A stretch of DNA of 6,355 nt from an uncultured Ruminococcus sp. (lineage in GTDB: Bacteria > Bacillota > Clostridia > Oscillospirales > Ruminococcaceae): positions 1 to 6,355 of the forward strand of contig CANQCJ010000126.1 in NCBI GenBank assembly GCA_947589205.1, given 5' to 3'. Of the stretch, positions 1-5,068 are shown piece after piece. The notes under the pieces were generated by a model. That model saw only the letters and a program-made list of their open reading frames with translations, was not told the DNA's origin and did no database searches. The position numbers and the translations under genes are program-made. The first letter of the stretch is position 1, and each line of letters opens with the position of its first letter.

Positions 1-1
1 C

Positions 2-805
2 TGCGCTAACGGCTCGGCAAGCGCGACCGCACGGCAGATCTTCACCTCCCTCGGCGCAGACTGCGTTTTTATCCACAGTACCCCCGACGGCAGCAACATA
101 AACGATAAATGCGGTTCGACCAACATCGCTTCGCTTCAGACGGCGGTCAGGGAAAATAACTGCGATATCGGTCTTGCCTTTGACGGCGACGCGGACAGGT
201 GTCTCGCTGCGGACGAAAACGGAGAGCTTATCGACGGCGACAAGATACTCGCGATATTTTCAAAGCATATGAGCGAAAACGGTACGCTTAAAAACAATAC
301 CTGCGTGGTGACCGTTATGTCAAACATCGGGTTCTTTAAATTCGCCGAAAGGGACGGCATAAACGCCGAGATAACCTCCGTCGGCGACAGATACGTTCTT
401 GAACGTATGCTCGAAAAGGGCTACAGCATCGGCGGCGAACAGTCCGGTCACGTTATCCTCCTCGACCACGCCAACACCGGCGACGGTCAGCTTACCGGCG
501 TGACGCTCCTCGGTATCTTAAAGCAAAGCGGCAAAAAAGCAAGTCAGCTCGCTTCGATAATGGAAAGCTACCCGCAGGTGCTCGTCAACGTTAAAATTAC
601 TCCCGACAAAAAAGGCTTGTGGGATAAAAATACAGACGTTATGAACGCCATAAAAGAGGTCGAACAGGCTCTCGGCAGCGACGGCAGGATACTTGTCAGA
701 GAATCCGGCACAGAGCCGCTCGTCAGGGTCATGATAGAGGGCAAAAACATCGACGAGATAACGGCAAGCGCAAACAAGGTCGCAGGGCTTGTCGAAAAAA
801 TGTGA
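2..805 (+). CDS. glmM: Phosphoglucosamine mutase, 3' part (5' end outside window)
   Basis: GlmM interconverts glucosamine-6-phosphate and glucosamine-1-phosphate in the cytoplasm, feeding UDP-GlcNAc and peptidoglycan synthesis. The reading frame is open from base 2, so the gene enters from the left; 267 residues are visible of the roughly 450 usual for the family, and the catalytic phosphoserine loop lies outside. Visible motifs in order: CANGSAS near the left edge (domain 2), the metal-binding loop DGDADR at 182-199, the sugar-recognition loop GGEQSGH at about 431-451, and the phosphate-binding loop RESGTEPLVRVM starting at 698 in the C-terminal domain. GEQSGH and RESGTEPLVR favour GlmM over general phosphoglucomutase or phosphomannomutase relatives. 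The C-terminus is intact and ends with TGA at 803-805. An ATG at 269 is internal, not the start. The next gene follows after 17 bases on the same strand, so the two are probably co-transcribed. Confidence 0.95.
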   Translation, partial: CANGSASATARQIFTSLGADCVFIHSTPDGSNINDKCGSTNIASLQTAVRENNCDIGLAFDGDADRCLAADENGELIDGDKILAIFSKHMSENGTLKNNTCVVTVMSNIGFFKFAERDGINAEITSVGDRYVLERMLEKGYSIGGEQSGHVILLDHANTGDGQLTGVTLLGILKQSGKKASQLASIMESYPQVLVNVKITPDKKGLWDKNTDVMNAIKEVEQALGSDGRILVRESGTEPLVRVMIEGKNIDEITASANKVAGLVEKM

Positions 806-822
806 TTTAAGGAAAAAACACT

Positions 823-1695
823 ATGAGGATCGCTGAAAATTGGAAGGATTATGAAATACTCGACGCGGCTTGCGGAGAAAAGCTCGAACGCTGGGGAGAT
901 TGGACGTTAGTCCGCCCCGACCCGCAGATAATCTGGAAAACGCCGAAAAAAAGCGCGCTCTGGGAACGCGCGGACGGAATATATCACCGCTCCTCAAAGG
1001 GCGGCGGAGAATGGCAGTTCAACAAAAAGCTCCCCGAAAGCCGCATTATCCGCTACAACGAGCTGAGCTTCATTATCCGCCCGACCGGCTTTAAACACAC
1101 CGGTCTTTTCCCCGAACAGGCGGTAAACTGGGAGCTGCTCCAAAACACCATTCGCCAAGCCGACCGCCCCGTCAAGGTGCTCAACCTTTTCGCTTACACC
1201 GGCGGCGCAACGCTCGCCTGCGCTCAGGCAGGGGCTATGGTCACGCACGTCGACGCTTCAAAGGGCATGGTGTCGTGGGCGCGGGAAAACGCCGAAGCAA
1301 GCGGCTTGTCCGAAAAGTCGATACGCTGGCTGGTGGACGACTGCGAAAAATTCGTCCGCCGCGAAATACGCAGACAGAACAAATACGACATCATCATCAT
1401 GGACCCGCCGAGCTACGGCAGAGGTCCGGGCGGCGAGGTCTGGAAGCTCGAGGACTGCATATATGAGCTTGTCAGCATATGCGCGCAGGCGTTGAGCGAT
1501 CAGCCTTTGCTGTTTCTGCTGAACAGCTACACCACGGGGCTTTCGCCCTCGGTCATGAGGTACATTTTAGACGTTATTTTAAGACCGAGGTTCGGCGGGG
1601 AGGTCAATGCCGACGAGATAGGGCTGCCGGTGAGGAGCAGCGGGTCAGCCTTGCCCTGCGGGTCAACTGCCGTGTGGTCGCCTTGTTCGCGCTGA
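823..1695 (+). CDS. Class I SAM-dependent methyltransferase, RlmI/RlmK-like
   Basis: A 290-residue protein of the Rossmann-fold methyltransferase group related to the 23S rRNA cytosine/guanine methyltransferases RlmI and RlmK (Methyltrans_SAM domain). The SAM-binding motif I is NLFAYTGGATLA at residues 121-132, the acidic end of strand beta2 is HVDAS at 142-146, and the catalytic-region motif DPPSYGRG is at 194-201. The N-terminal 80 residues are rich in Trp, Lys and Arg, as in relatives. There is no obvious PUA domain of the kind full RlmI proteins carry, so the exact RNA or other substrate cannot be named. The start ATG at 823 has only a weak GGAAAA ribosome site 8-12 bases upstream, 17 bases after glmM. 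The family-typical C-terminal stretch DEIGLPV..SG..LPCG.T..W (residues 264-285) is present, then five extra residues (SPCSR) run to TGA; this tail is slightly unusual but there is no clear frameshift. The gene is followed by a strong terminator. Confidence 0.85.
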   Translation: MRIAENWKDYEILDAACGEKLERWGDWTLVRPDPQIIWKTPKKSALWERADGIYHRSSKGGGEWQFNKKLPESRIIRYNELSFIIRPTGFKHTGLFPEQAVNWELLQNTIRQADRPVKVLNLFAYTGGATLACAQAGAMVTHVDASKGMVSWARENAEASGLSEKSIRWLVDDCEKFVRREIRRQNKYDIIIMDPPSYGRGPGGEVWKLEDCIYELVSICAQALSDQPLLFLLNSYTTGLSPSVMRYILDVILRPRFGGEVNADEIGLPVRSSGSALPCGSTAVWSPCSR

Positions 1696-1797
1696 CGCGC
1701 AACGTAGGCTCGTGCTTCGCACATCGCTAAATTTCGGTACAGACGCTGCCTAACAGATAACTGCGGGCGAACTAAAAGGTTTCTGGAAGAGTCAAGA

Positions 1798-1827
1798 GAA
1801 ACCTCTTCTCTAAAAGAGGTTTCTTTT
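1798..1827 (+). terminator. Intrinsic terminator after the methyltransferase gene
   Basis: A perfect 10-bp stem, GAAACCTCTT (1798-1807) with AAGAGGTTTC (1814-1823), has a 6-base loop and is followed by TTTT. It lies about 100 bases after the methyltransferase stop and would end the glmM-methyltransferase transcript. In the opposite direction the hairpin is followed by a poor T tract (TCTCTTG), so it is mainly a plus-strand terminator. Confidence 0.85.
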
Positions 1828-1835
1828 GCGGGGTT

Positions 1836-1850
1836 TGGGGCAGCGCCCCA
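1836..1850. repeat. GC-rich hairpin just after the terminator
   Basis: TGGGGC (1836-1841) and GCCCCA (1845-1850) form a perfect short palindrome 8 bases after the terminator T tract. No T run follows, so it is not itself a good terminator. Such G-rich and C-rich hairpins after terminators often belong to dispersed intergenic repeats in clostridial genomes; that is inference here because only one copy is in the window. Confidence 0.5.
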
Positions 1851-1905
1851 ATCGAAGTAAAGACCTGCCGACAAGAAAAAGTGATAGAAGAATAAAAACG
1901 CAGTT

Positions 1906-2001
1906 TTTAAATCGGCTTTCCAAAAACAAAGTCAGCGTAAGAGAGCAACTAAATAAATCAAACAACAGTCAGTGAACAAAACAAATCAAAGCCGATTTAA
2001 A
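1906..2001. repeat. 14-bp perfect inverted repeat, arms 68 bp apart
   Basis: TTTAAATCGGCTTT at 1906-1919 is the exact reverse complement of AAAGCCGATTTAAA at 1988-2001. The arms enclose 68 AT-rich bases without an open reading frame. No clear target-site duplication flanks the arms. It could be the remains of a small non-autonomous element, a long-range RNA stem in an ecf leader, or a protein-binding pair; the sequence does not decide between these. Confidence 0.55.
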
Positions 2002-2138
2002 TTGTGCGAGAGAGCGACAGCGATTCGAGCGCAACCCCCCGAACACCTAATGAATTGCGATTTTTGCGCAAGAAGCAAGCCCCGAACGCACCCATAACAG
2101 AATAAAAATAACATGAACAAAAAGAGGATAGTATAAAG

Positions 2139-3020
2139 TTGAGTACATTCATAAAAGCCGAACACCTGAATTTTGCATATGTAGACAGCTACAGCGACCC
2201 GCCGATAAAAAATCAAGTCCTGACGGACGTTTCGCTCGATATACAAAAGGGCAGCTTTGTCGCGCTGCTCGGGCATAACGGTTCGGGAAAATCTACGCTC
2301 GCAAAATGCTTTAACGCGATAGAGCTTCCCGAGAGCGGCAGGGTAACGGTCGCGGGTCTCGATACCGCCGACGCGAAAAATCTTATCGAAATACGAAGCC
2401 GCGCGGGTATGGTTTTCCAAAACCCCGATAATCAGATCGTCGCGACTATCGTCGAGGAGGACTGCGCGTTCGCACTCGAAAATCTCGGCGTTGAACCGAG
2501 GGAGATACGCAGGAGAGTCGACGAAGCGTTGAAAACTGTCGGTATGTACGAATATCGGCTTCACGCGCCGCACAGACTTTCAGGCGGTCAGAAGCAGCGC
2601 GTCGCTATCGCGGGCATTCTCGCTATGCAGCCGGAATGTATAATTTTAGACGAGCCTACCGCAATGCTCGACCCGCGCGGCAGAAAAGAGGTTATCGAAA
2701 CCATAAAACGCCTCAACCGCGAAAACGGCGTTACCATTTTGCTTATTACCCACTATATGGAGGAAGCCGCACAGGCGGACAGGGTGGTCGTTATCGACGG
2801 CGGAGAAATTATGCTCGACGGTACGCCGAAGCAGATCTTTTCACAGGTCCGGACGATGAAAAATTTGGGTCTCGACGTTCCGCAGGCTTCGGAGCTTGTC
2901 TGCCGTCTGCGGCAGGCGGGGTTTGACCTGCCGGGGGATATCATTTACGAGGACGAATGCGTGTCGGCGTTGGCGGAAATGCTTGAAAAAGCCGGCTGTC
3001 CGCGCAGAGGTGAAGGCTGA
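2139..3020 (+). CDS. ecfA1: ECF transporter ATP-binding subunit EcfA1
   Basis: A cytoplasmic ABC ATPase of 293 residues that pairs with EcfA2 and docks on EcfT to power uptake of vitamins or other micronutrients through exchangeable S subunits. Walker A is GHNGSGKST (residues 45-53), the Q-loop is VFQNPDNQ with Q94, the ABC signature is LSGGQ (147-151), Walker B is CIILDEP with D171/E172, and the switch histidine is H205 in ITHYMEE. The phrase QNPDNQIVATIVEED is typical of EcfA1/CbiO rather than EcfA2. The start is a TTG at 2139: the frame has a stop at 2109-2111, there is no in-frame ATG before the core domain, and GAGG at 2124-2127 sits 11 bases upstream. The start of the fold (FIKAEHLNFAY) follows directly. 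The stop TGA overlaps the next ATG by one base (TGATG), indicating translational coupling with the membrane protein gene. Confidence 0.94.
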   Translation: MSTFIKAEHLNFAYVDSYSDPPIKNQVLTDVSLDIQKGSFVALLGHNGSGKSTLAKCFNAIELPESGRVTVAGLDTADAKNLIEIRSRAGMVFQNPDNQIVATIVEEDCAFALENLGVEPREIRRRVDEALKTVGMYEYRLHAPHRLSGGQKQRVAIAGILAMQPECIILDEPTAMLDPRGRKEVIETIKRLNRENGVTILLITHYMEEAAQADRVVVIDGGEIMLDGTPKQIFSQVRTMKNLGLDVPQASELVCRLRQAGFDLPGDIIYEDECVSALAEMLEKAGCPRRGEG

Positions 3021-3451
3021 TGGATTGGGTAGACGTTTTCTTTTATCCGCTCGGACGCATAAGCTTCTGGCTCGTCTCGTCGCTCACTATGGCGGCGGTC
3101 AGGTTCGTTACCGTATACTTTTACAGCATTTGGCTGCTCCCCCTGCCGCTCGGTCCGTACTTCTCGCTCGCCGACCCGCTCCCCGTTCTCGCGGGACTTA
3201 TCGTTTATCTTCTTTGGGCATTGTACGGAAAAAAATCGGGAAAATGCGCTGAGCAAAAGCCGGTCAGGGTCAATTTTTCCAAAGCTCTCGCGCTTACTCT
3301 AACGTCAAAAACATTCTGGCTCGCGTGGGCGTTGAGCGGCGCAGCTTTGCAGTATGCGCTCAACCTTTCCGGCATCGCGATACCGATATTTACCATACTA
3401 TGGCTGACCGTCATGCTGATACTTTTTATCGTTAAAAATATGAGAGGGTAG
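3020..3451 (+). CDS. Unrecognised small integral membrane protein inside the ecf operon
   Basis: A 143-residue protein I cannot assign to a family. Hydrophobic stretches lie at about residues 15-41, 54-70, 97-119 and 121-138, which suggests four membrane segments. A short basic hydrophilic stretch (KKSGKCAEQKPVR, about 71-83) lies between the second and third. It has no signal peptide-like start, no ATPase motif and no recognisable catalytic motif. The start ATG overlaps the ecfA1 stop by one base and has a strong ribosome site, AGAGGTGA at 3006-3013. Only six bases separate its stop from ecfA2, so it is firmly part of this operon. ECF modules usually run ecfA1-ecfA2-ecfT without a gene here. 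It is shorter than typical S subunits (about 170-200 residues, six helices), so an S-subunit role is doubtful. An accessory role for the transporter is inference from position alone. Confidence 0.8.
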   Translation: MDWVDVFFYPLGRISFWLVSSLTMAAVRFVTVYFYSIWLLPLPLGPYFSLADPLPVLAGLIVYLLWALYGKKSGKCAEQKPVRVNFSKALALTLTSKTFWLAWALSGAALQYALNLSGIAIPIFTILWLTVMLILFIVKNMRG

Positions 3452-3457
3452 TTTTTT

Positions 3458-4315
3458 ATGAGCATTATCAAAACCGAACAATTGTGCTATGTTTACGGCG
3501 AAAACACGCCGTTTCGCAAGGAGGCTGTCAAAAACGTCAGCATCGAGATAAATTCGGGCGAGACCGTCGGCATCATCGGGCACACCGGTTCGGGAAAATC
3601 TACGCTCATACAGCATTTTAACGGTCTGCTCAAGCCGTCCTCGGGACGGGTGCTCGTCGGCGGCGAGGATATCAACGCCGACAAAAAAAGCCTTAAACGG
3701 GCGCGTTTTACGGTGGGGCTGGTTTTCCAATACCCCGAATATCAGCTTTTTGAAGAGACCGTCGGCAAGGATATCGCGTTCGGACCGAAAAATATGGGTC
3801 TCGACAGCGCCGAGATCGACCGCCGCGTAAGGCATTACGCCGAGCTTGTCGGACTTGACGCGGAGCTGCTTTCCCGTTCGCCGTTCGAGCTTTCCGGCGG
3901 TCAGAAACGCCGCGCGGCTATCGCCGGGGTAATGGCGATGCAGCCGAAGGCTCTTATACTCGACGAACCTGCCTCCGGTCTCGACCCGCAGGGACGCGAG
4001 CGCATTTTCGAGATAATAAAGCGTTACCGAGAGGAAAACGACAGCGCGATAGTCGTTGTTTCCCATTCGATGGAGGATATAGCGCGTATCTCCGACCGCA
4101 TTCTCGTAATGGATCGCGGCGAGGTCTTTTGCTTCGACACCCCGCCGAAGGTTTTTTCGCGCAGCAGGGAGCTTGAAGCGATAGGTCTCAGCGTGCCGCA
4201 GGTGACGAGGATATTCATGCGGCTGAGGGAAATGGGCTTCGACCTGCCCGAGGACGTTTATACAGTGAAGTACGCGGCGGAGGTTTTAAAGGACAAGTGC
4301 AATGACCGCTTTTGA
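3458..4315 (+). CDS. ecfA2: ECF transporter ATP-binding subunit EcfA2
   Basis: The second ATPase of the ECF energizing module, 285 residues, expected to form a heterodimer with EcfA1 beneath EcfT at the inner face of the membrane. Walker A is GHTGSGKST (residues 41-49), the Q-loop is VFQYPEYQLFEETV with Q91, the signature is LSGGQ (145-149), Walker B is ALILDEP with D169/E170, and the switch histidine is H203 in VSHSMED. FQYPEYQLFE followed by DIAFGPKNMGL is characteristic of EcfA2. The ribosome site GAGAGGG (3442-3448) lies within the last codons of the upstream membrane protein gene, so translation is probably coupled. The next ecf gene, ecfT, is not adjacent: about 1 kb of repeated toxin-antitoxin units lies between. 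No dedicated terminator directly follows, so its transcript would run into the first unit and end at 4467-4498. Confidence 0.95.
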   Translation: MSIIKTEQLCYVYGENTPFRKEAVKNVSIEINSGETVGIIGHTGSGKSTLIQHFNGLLKPSSGRVLVGGEDINADKKSLKRARFTVGLVFQYPEYQLFEETVGKDIAFGPKNMGLDSAEIDRRVRHYAELVGLDAELLSRSPFELSGGQKRRAAIAGVMAMQPKALILDEPASGLDPQGRERIFEIIKRYREENDSAIVVVSHSMEDIARISDRILVMDRGEVFCFDTPPKVFSRSRELEAIGLSVPQVTRIFMRLREMGFDLPEDVYTVKYAAEVLKDKCNDRF

Positions 4316-4374
4316 CGGAGCTCGGTCTGCCGGCGGTTTAAAATAACTTTGTTGACAAAAAATTTATTTTGCTA

Positions 4375-4403
4375 TTGACAAGACCGAAAAAACGTGATAT
4401 AAT
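4375..4403 (+). promoter_or_regulatory. Promoter of antisense RNA 1
   Basis: TTGACA (4375-4380), a 17-base spacer, and TATAAT (4398-4403) with an extended -10 TG one base before it. All twelve core bases match the vegetative sigma consensus. Predicted start near 4410. It faces right, towards the minus-strand toxin gene. Confidence 0.92.
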
Positions 4404-4439
4404 AAAATAAAGAGGACGACCGCCGCAAGCGGTGTCCTC
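4400..4439 (-). terminator. Predicted 3' terminator of toxin mRNA 1; also 5' hairpin of RNA 1
   Basis: GAGGAC (4412-4417) pairs with GTCCTC (4434-4439), then after a bulged G, ACCGC (4419-4423) pairs with GCGGT (4429-4433) around loop CGCAA. On the minus strand this hairpin is followed by TTTATTTTAT, the arrangement of an intrinsic terminator. The toxin mRNA would therefore run about 220 nt and cover the whole antisense RNA. Confidence 0.7.
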
Positions 4440-4500
4440 CGAATTGTAAAGCATATATTTTTATATAGCCGTCAATTTTGGGGATTGGCGGCTATTTTCT
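4410..4500 (+). ncRNA. Predicted antisense RNA 1 (type I antitoxin candidate)
   Basis: A transcript of about 90 nt is bounded by a perfect promoter upstream and the terminator at 4467-4498. It starts with the hairpin at 4412-4439, continues through an AU-rich linker, and ends with the terminator hairpin. It contains no convincing coding frame. Its 3' end overlaps the last few codons of the minus-strand toxin gene (4492-4569), and all of it is complementary to the predicted toxin 3' untranslated region. This tail-to-tail geometry matches type I antitoxins such as Bacillus RatA and SR4, which trigger mRNA decay by RNase III. Function and exact ends are inferred. Confidence 0.75.
4467..4498 (+). 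terminator. Terminator of antisense RNA 1, within the toxin 3' end
   Basis: AGCCGTCAAT (4467-4476) pairs with ATTGGCGGCT (4484-4493), fully paired in the plus-strand RNA if one G-U pair is allowed, followed by ATTTTC. On the minus strand the same position becomes a C-A mismatch and the T tract is poor, so it acts mainly rightward. It would also end ecfA2 read-through. Confidence 0.8.
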
Positions 4501-4569
4501 TCCACTGTTGCTCAACTCTATTAATGCAACTATCAAGATAAGTAGTGTTAAAAGCTCCATTATAGTCAT
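4492..4569 (-). CDS. Small hydrophobic peptide 1, candidate type I toxin (25 aa)
   Basis: The peptide starts MTIMELL, has a hydrophobic core of Leu/Ile/Val through about residue 17, and ends LSNSGRK. One short membrane helix with a charged C-terminus is the build of Bacillus TxpA/BsrG-like and other holin-like type I toxins, which insert in the cell's own membrane. ATG at 4569 lies eight bases after a consensus GGAGG; TAG is at 4492-4494. It aligns without gaps to peptides 2 and 3, and 10 of its codons differ synonymously from peptide 2, which supports protein-level selection. It has its own consensus promoter (4634-4662) and faces an antisense RNA. Toxicity is inferred; a signalling or regulatory micropeptide is the alternative. 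Confidence 0.82.
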   Translation of the reverse strand: MTIMELLTLLILIVALIELSNSGRK

Positions 4570-4577
4570 TCAGCTCA

Positions 4578-4591
4578 CCTCCTTGCGGAGG
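4578..4591 (-). promoter_or_regulatory. Hairpin hiding the ribosome site of toxin 1
   Basis: Read on the minus strand, CCTCC-GCAA-GGAGG forms a perfect five-pair stem with a GNRA-type tetraloop, and the right arm is the ribosome binding site eight bases before the ATG. This would hold translation off, a feature known from type I toxin mRNAs. Confidence 0.8.
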
Positions 4592-4633
4592 AATGGATTT
4601 ACCGCCTGCTTGTTTAGGTCGTCCTTAAATAAT

Positions 4634-4662
4634 ATTATAACACACCTGTCGAAATTTGTCAA
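4634..4662 (-). promoter_or_regulatory. Promoter of toxin mRNA 1
   Basis: On the minus strand: TTGACA (complement of 4657-4662), a 17-base spacer, TATAAT (complement of 4634-4639), with TGT directly before the -10. It is a full consensus promoter with predicted start near 4627, giving a leader of nearly 60 nt. Confidence 0.92.
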
Positions 4663-4687
4663 TATATCAAAAAAATTTATTTTGCTA

Positions 4688-4716
4688 TTGACAAATCCGA
4701 AAATTCGTGCTATAAT
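4688..4716 (+). promoter_or_regulatory. Promoter of antisense RNA 2
   Basis: TTGACA (4688-4693), 17-base spacer, TATAAT (4711-4716), extended -10 TG. Its -35 lies 25 bases from the outward-facing -35 of toxin promoter 1, so the two form a divergent pair whose TGTCAATA/TATTGACA ends are a perfect 8-bp inverted repeat. Confidence 0.92.
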
Positions 4717-4753
4717 AAAATAAAGAGGGCGACCGTCGCAAGCGGTGTTCCTC
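4713..4753 (-). terminator. Predicted terminator of toxin mRNA 2; 5' hairpin of RNA 2
   Basis: GAGG (4725-4728) pairs with CCTC (4750-4753), and ACCGT (4732-4736) with GCGGT (4742-4746) around loop CGCAA. The inner stem keeps pairing through a T-G wobble where unit 1 has C-G. Followed on the minus strand by TTTATTTTAT. Confidence 0.65.
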
Positions 4754-4817
4754 CATTAACATTGCTTATTTTTTGAACAAGCCGTCGATTTCGGAGATCG
4801 GCGGCTTACTTTCTTTT
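4723..4817 (+). ncRNA. Predicted antisense RNA 2 (type I antitoxin candidate)
   Basis: About 95 nt between the promoter at 4688-4716 and the terminator at 4780-4817. It has the same 5' hairpin, AU-rich linker and terminator layout as RNA 1, but the linker and terminator loop sequences differ, which would favour pairing with its own toxin mRNA over the neighbours. It overlaps the toxin 2 gene by about the last four codons. Confidence 0.73.
4780..4817 (+). terminator. Terminator of antisense RNA 2
   Basis: AGCCGTCGAT (4780-4789) pairs with ATCGGCGGCT (4797-4806) with one G-U pair, followed by TACTTTCTTTT. Relative to unit 1 the base A-T/T-A changes near the loop are compensated on both arms (CAAT/ATTG to CGAT/ATCG), showing the stem is maintained. 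Confidence 0.8.
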
Positions 4818-4883
4818 ATCGTTACTAAGTCTGATTATGTCTACAATAAGTATCAGTAATGATATTATCTCGATAACTGACAT
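4806..4883 (-). CDS. Small hydrophobic peptide 2, candidate type I toxin (25 aa)
   Basis: The peptide starts MSVIEII, has a hydrophobic core SLLILIV, then DIIRLSN and ends DKRK, so a short membrane helix has a basic tail. The M-S-V-x-E beginning resembles the TxpA/BsrG-type holin-like toxins of Bacillota, but the peptide is shorter. ATG at 4883 follows GGGGG by eight bases; TAA is at 4806-4808. Residues E5, L9, L12, I13, I17, L19, N21 and R24 are shared by all three complete peptides. It has its own promoter at 4950-4978 and a converging antisense RNA. Unlike peptide 1 it has D15 and R18 within the helix region. Function is inferred. Confidence 0.82.
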   Translation of the reverse strand: MSVIEIISLLILIVDIIRLSNDKRK

Positions 4884-4891
4884 TTCACTCA

Positions 4892-4905
4892 CCCCCTTGC
4901 GGAGG
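4892..4905 (-). promoter_or_regulatory. Hairpin hiding the ribosome site of toxin 2
   Basis: Minus strand: CCTCC-GCAA-GGGGG. The ribosome site has changed from GGAGG to GGGGG, but the stem survives through a U-G pair, evidence that pairing matters. Confidence 0.78.
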
Positions 4906-4949
4906 AAAGGATTCACCGCCTGCGCCTGTTTAGATCGCCCTTAAATAAT

Positions 4950-4978
4950 ATTATAACATACCTGTCGAAATTTGTCAA
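4950..4978 (-). promoter_or_regulatory. Promoter of toxin mRNA 2
   Basis: Minus strand TTGACA (complement of 4973-4978), 17-base spacer, TATAAT (complement of 4950-4955), preceded by TGT. Predicted start near 4943. Confidence 0.92.
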
Positions 4979-5003
4979 TATATCAAAAAAATTTATTTTG
5001 CTA

Positions 5004-5032
5004 TTGACAAATCCGAAAAAACGTGATATAAT
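5004..5032 (+). promoter_or_regulatory. Promoter of antisense RNA 3
   Basis: TTGACA (5004-5009), 17-base spacer, TATAAT (5027-5032), extended -10 TG. Closest strong plus-strand promoter upstream of ecfT, but a strong terminator lies between. Confidence 0.92.
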
Positions 5033-5068
5033 AAAATAAAGAGGACGACCGCCGCAAGCGGTATCCTC
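5029..5068 (-). terminator. Predicted terminator of toxin mRNA 3; 5' hairpin of RNA 3
   Basis: GAGGA (5041-5045) pairs with TCCTC (5064-5068), and ACCGC (5048-5052) with GCGGT (5058-5062), loop CGCAA. On the minus strand TTTATTTTAT follows. Confidence 0.68.

Larger units (their letters stand above)
1696..2138. other. Gene-free gap between the methyltransferase gene and ecfA1
   Basis: This 443-base stretch holds no credible gene on either strand. It contains the terminator at 1798-1827, a GC hairpin at 1836-1850, and a 14-bp inverted repeat at 1906-1919/1988-2001. The part 1860-2130 is A-rich on the plus strand with scattered GC-rich patches (about 2005-2050) that look unlike the flanking genes. 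I found no convincing TTGACA/TATAAT pair for the downstream ecf operon and recognise no riboswitch class. Confidence 0.6.
4357..4668. repeat. Toxin-antitoxin repeat unit 1 of the tandem array
   Basis: First of three head-to-tail units of about 310 bp. The shared start is A-rich followed by TTTATTTTGCTATTGACA, and the shared end is TGTCAATATATC. In order on the plus strand it holds the antisense RNA promoter, the RNA, a terminator that overlaps the end of the minus-strand toxin gene, the toxin gene, its hidden ribosome site, and the toxin promoter pointing left. The spacing between equivalent points of units 1 and 2 is 313 bp, and of units 2 and 3 is 316 bp. An additional TTGACA at 4352-4357, just outside the unit, has no matching -10 box. 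Confidence 0.85.
4669..4984. repeat. Toxin-antitoxin repeat unit 2 of the tandem array
   Basis: Same layout as unit 1. Its two outer ends carry TATTGACAAAT in inverted orientation (4686-4696 and 4970-4980), each being the -35 region of one of its two promoters. The coding and RNA parts have drifted well away from units 1 and 3, while promoters and hairpins are kept. Confidence 0.85.

Noticed and set aside
1600..1695. Frameshift at the end of the methyltransferase gene
   Set aside because: Another frame also shows an LPCG phrase, but the annotated frame keeps the family pattern DEIGLPV..SG..LPCG.T..W to the end, so only a short tail is odd.
1527..1874. Minus-strand 115-codon frame over the methyltransferase end and terminator
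   Set aside because: It spans the terminator hairpin, has no ribosome site and no recognisable motif; typical shadow frame of a GC-rich gene.
1860..2138. Riboswitch upstream of ecfA1
   Set aside because: A vitamin riboswitch would be plausible before an ECF gene, but no conserved core or leader terminator that I recognise is present.
1986..2573. Minus-strand 195-codon frame over the ecfA1 start
   Set aside because: It lies opposite the well-supported ecfA1 ATPase core and contains no family motif.
4302..4346. Fourteen-codon frame starting ATGACCGCTTTTGAC at the end of ecfA2
   Set aside because: It overlaps the ecfA2 stop and has no good ribosome site or similarity to the ecfT start; ecfT is complete elsewhere, so it is not a broken copy.
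4352..4374. Second promoter upstream of unit 1 from the TTGACA at 4352
   Set aside because: At 17 bases spacing the next hexamer is TTGACA of the real promoter, not a -10 box.
4478..4723. Plus-strand 81-codon frame inside the array
   Set aside because: It runs across the terminator, the reverse of toxin gene 1 and two promoters, lacks a ribosome site, and is not kept in units 2 or 3. It is a by-product of the minus-strand features.
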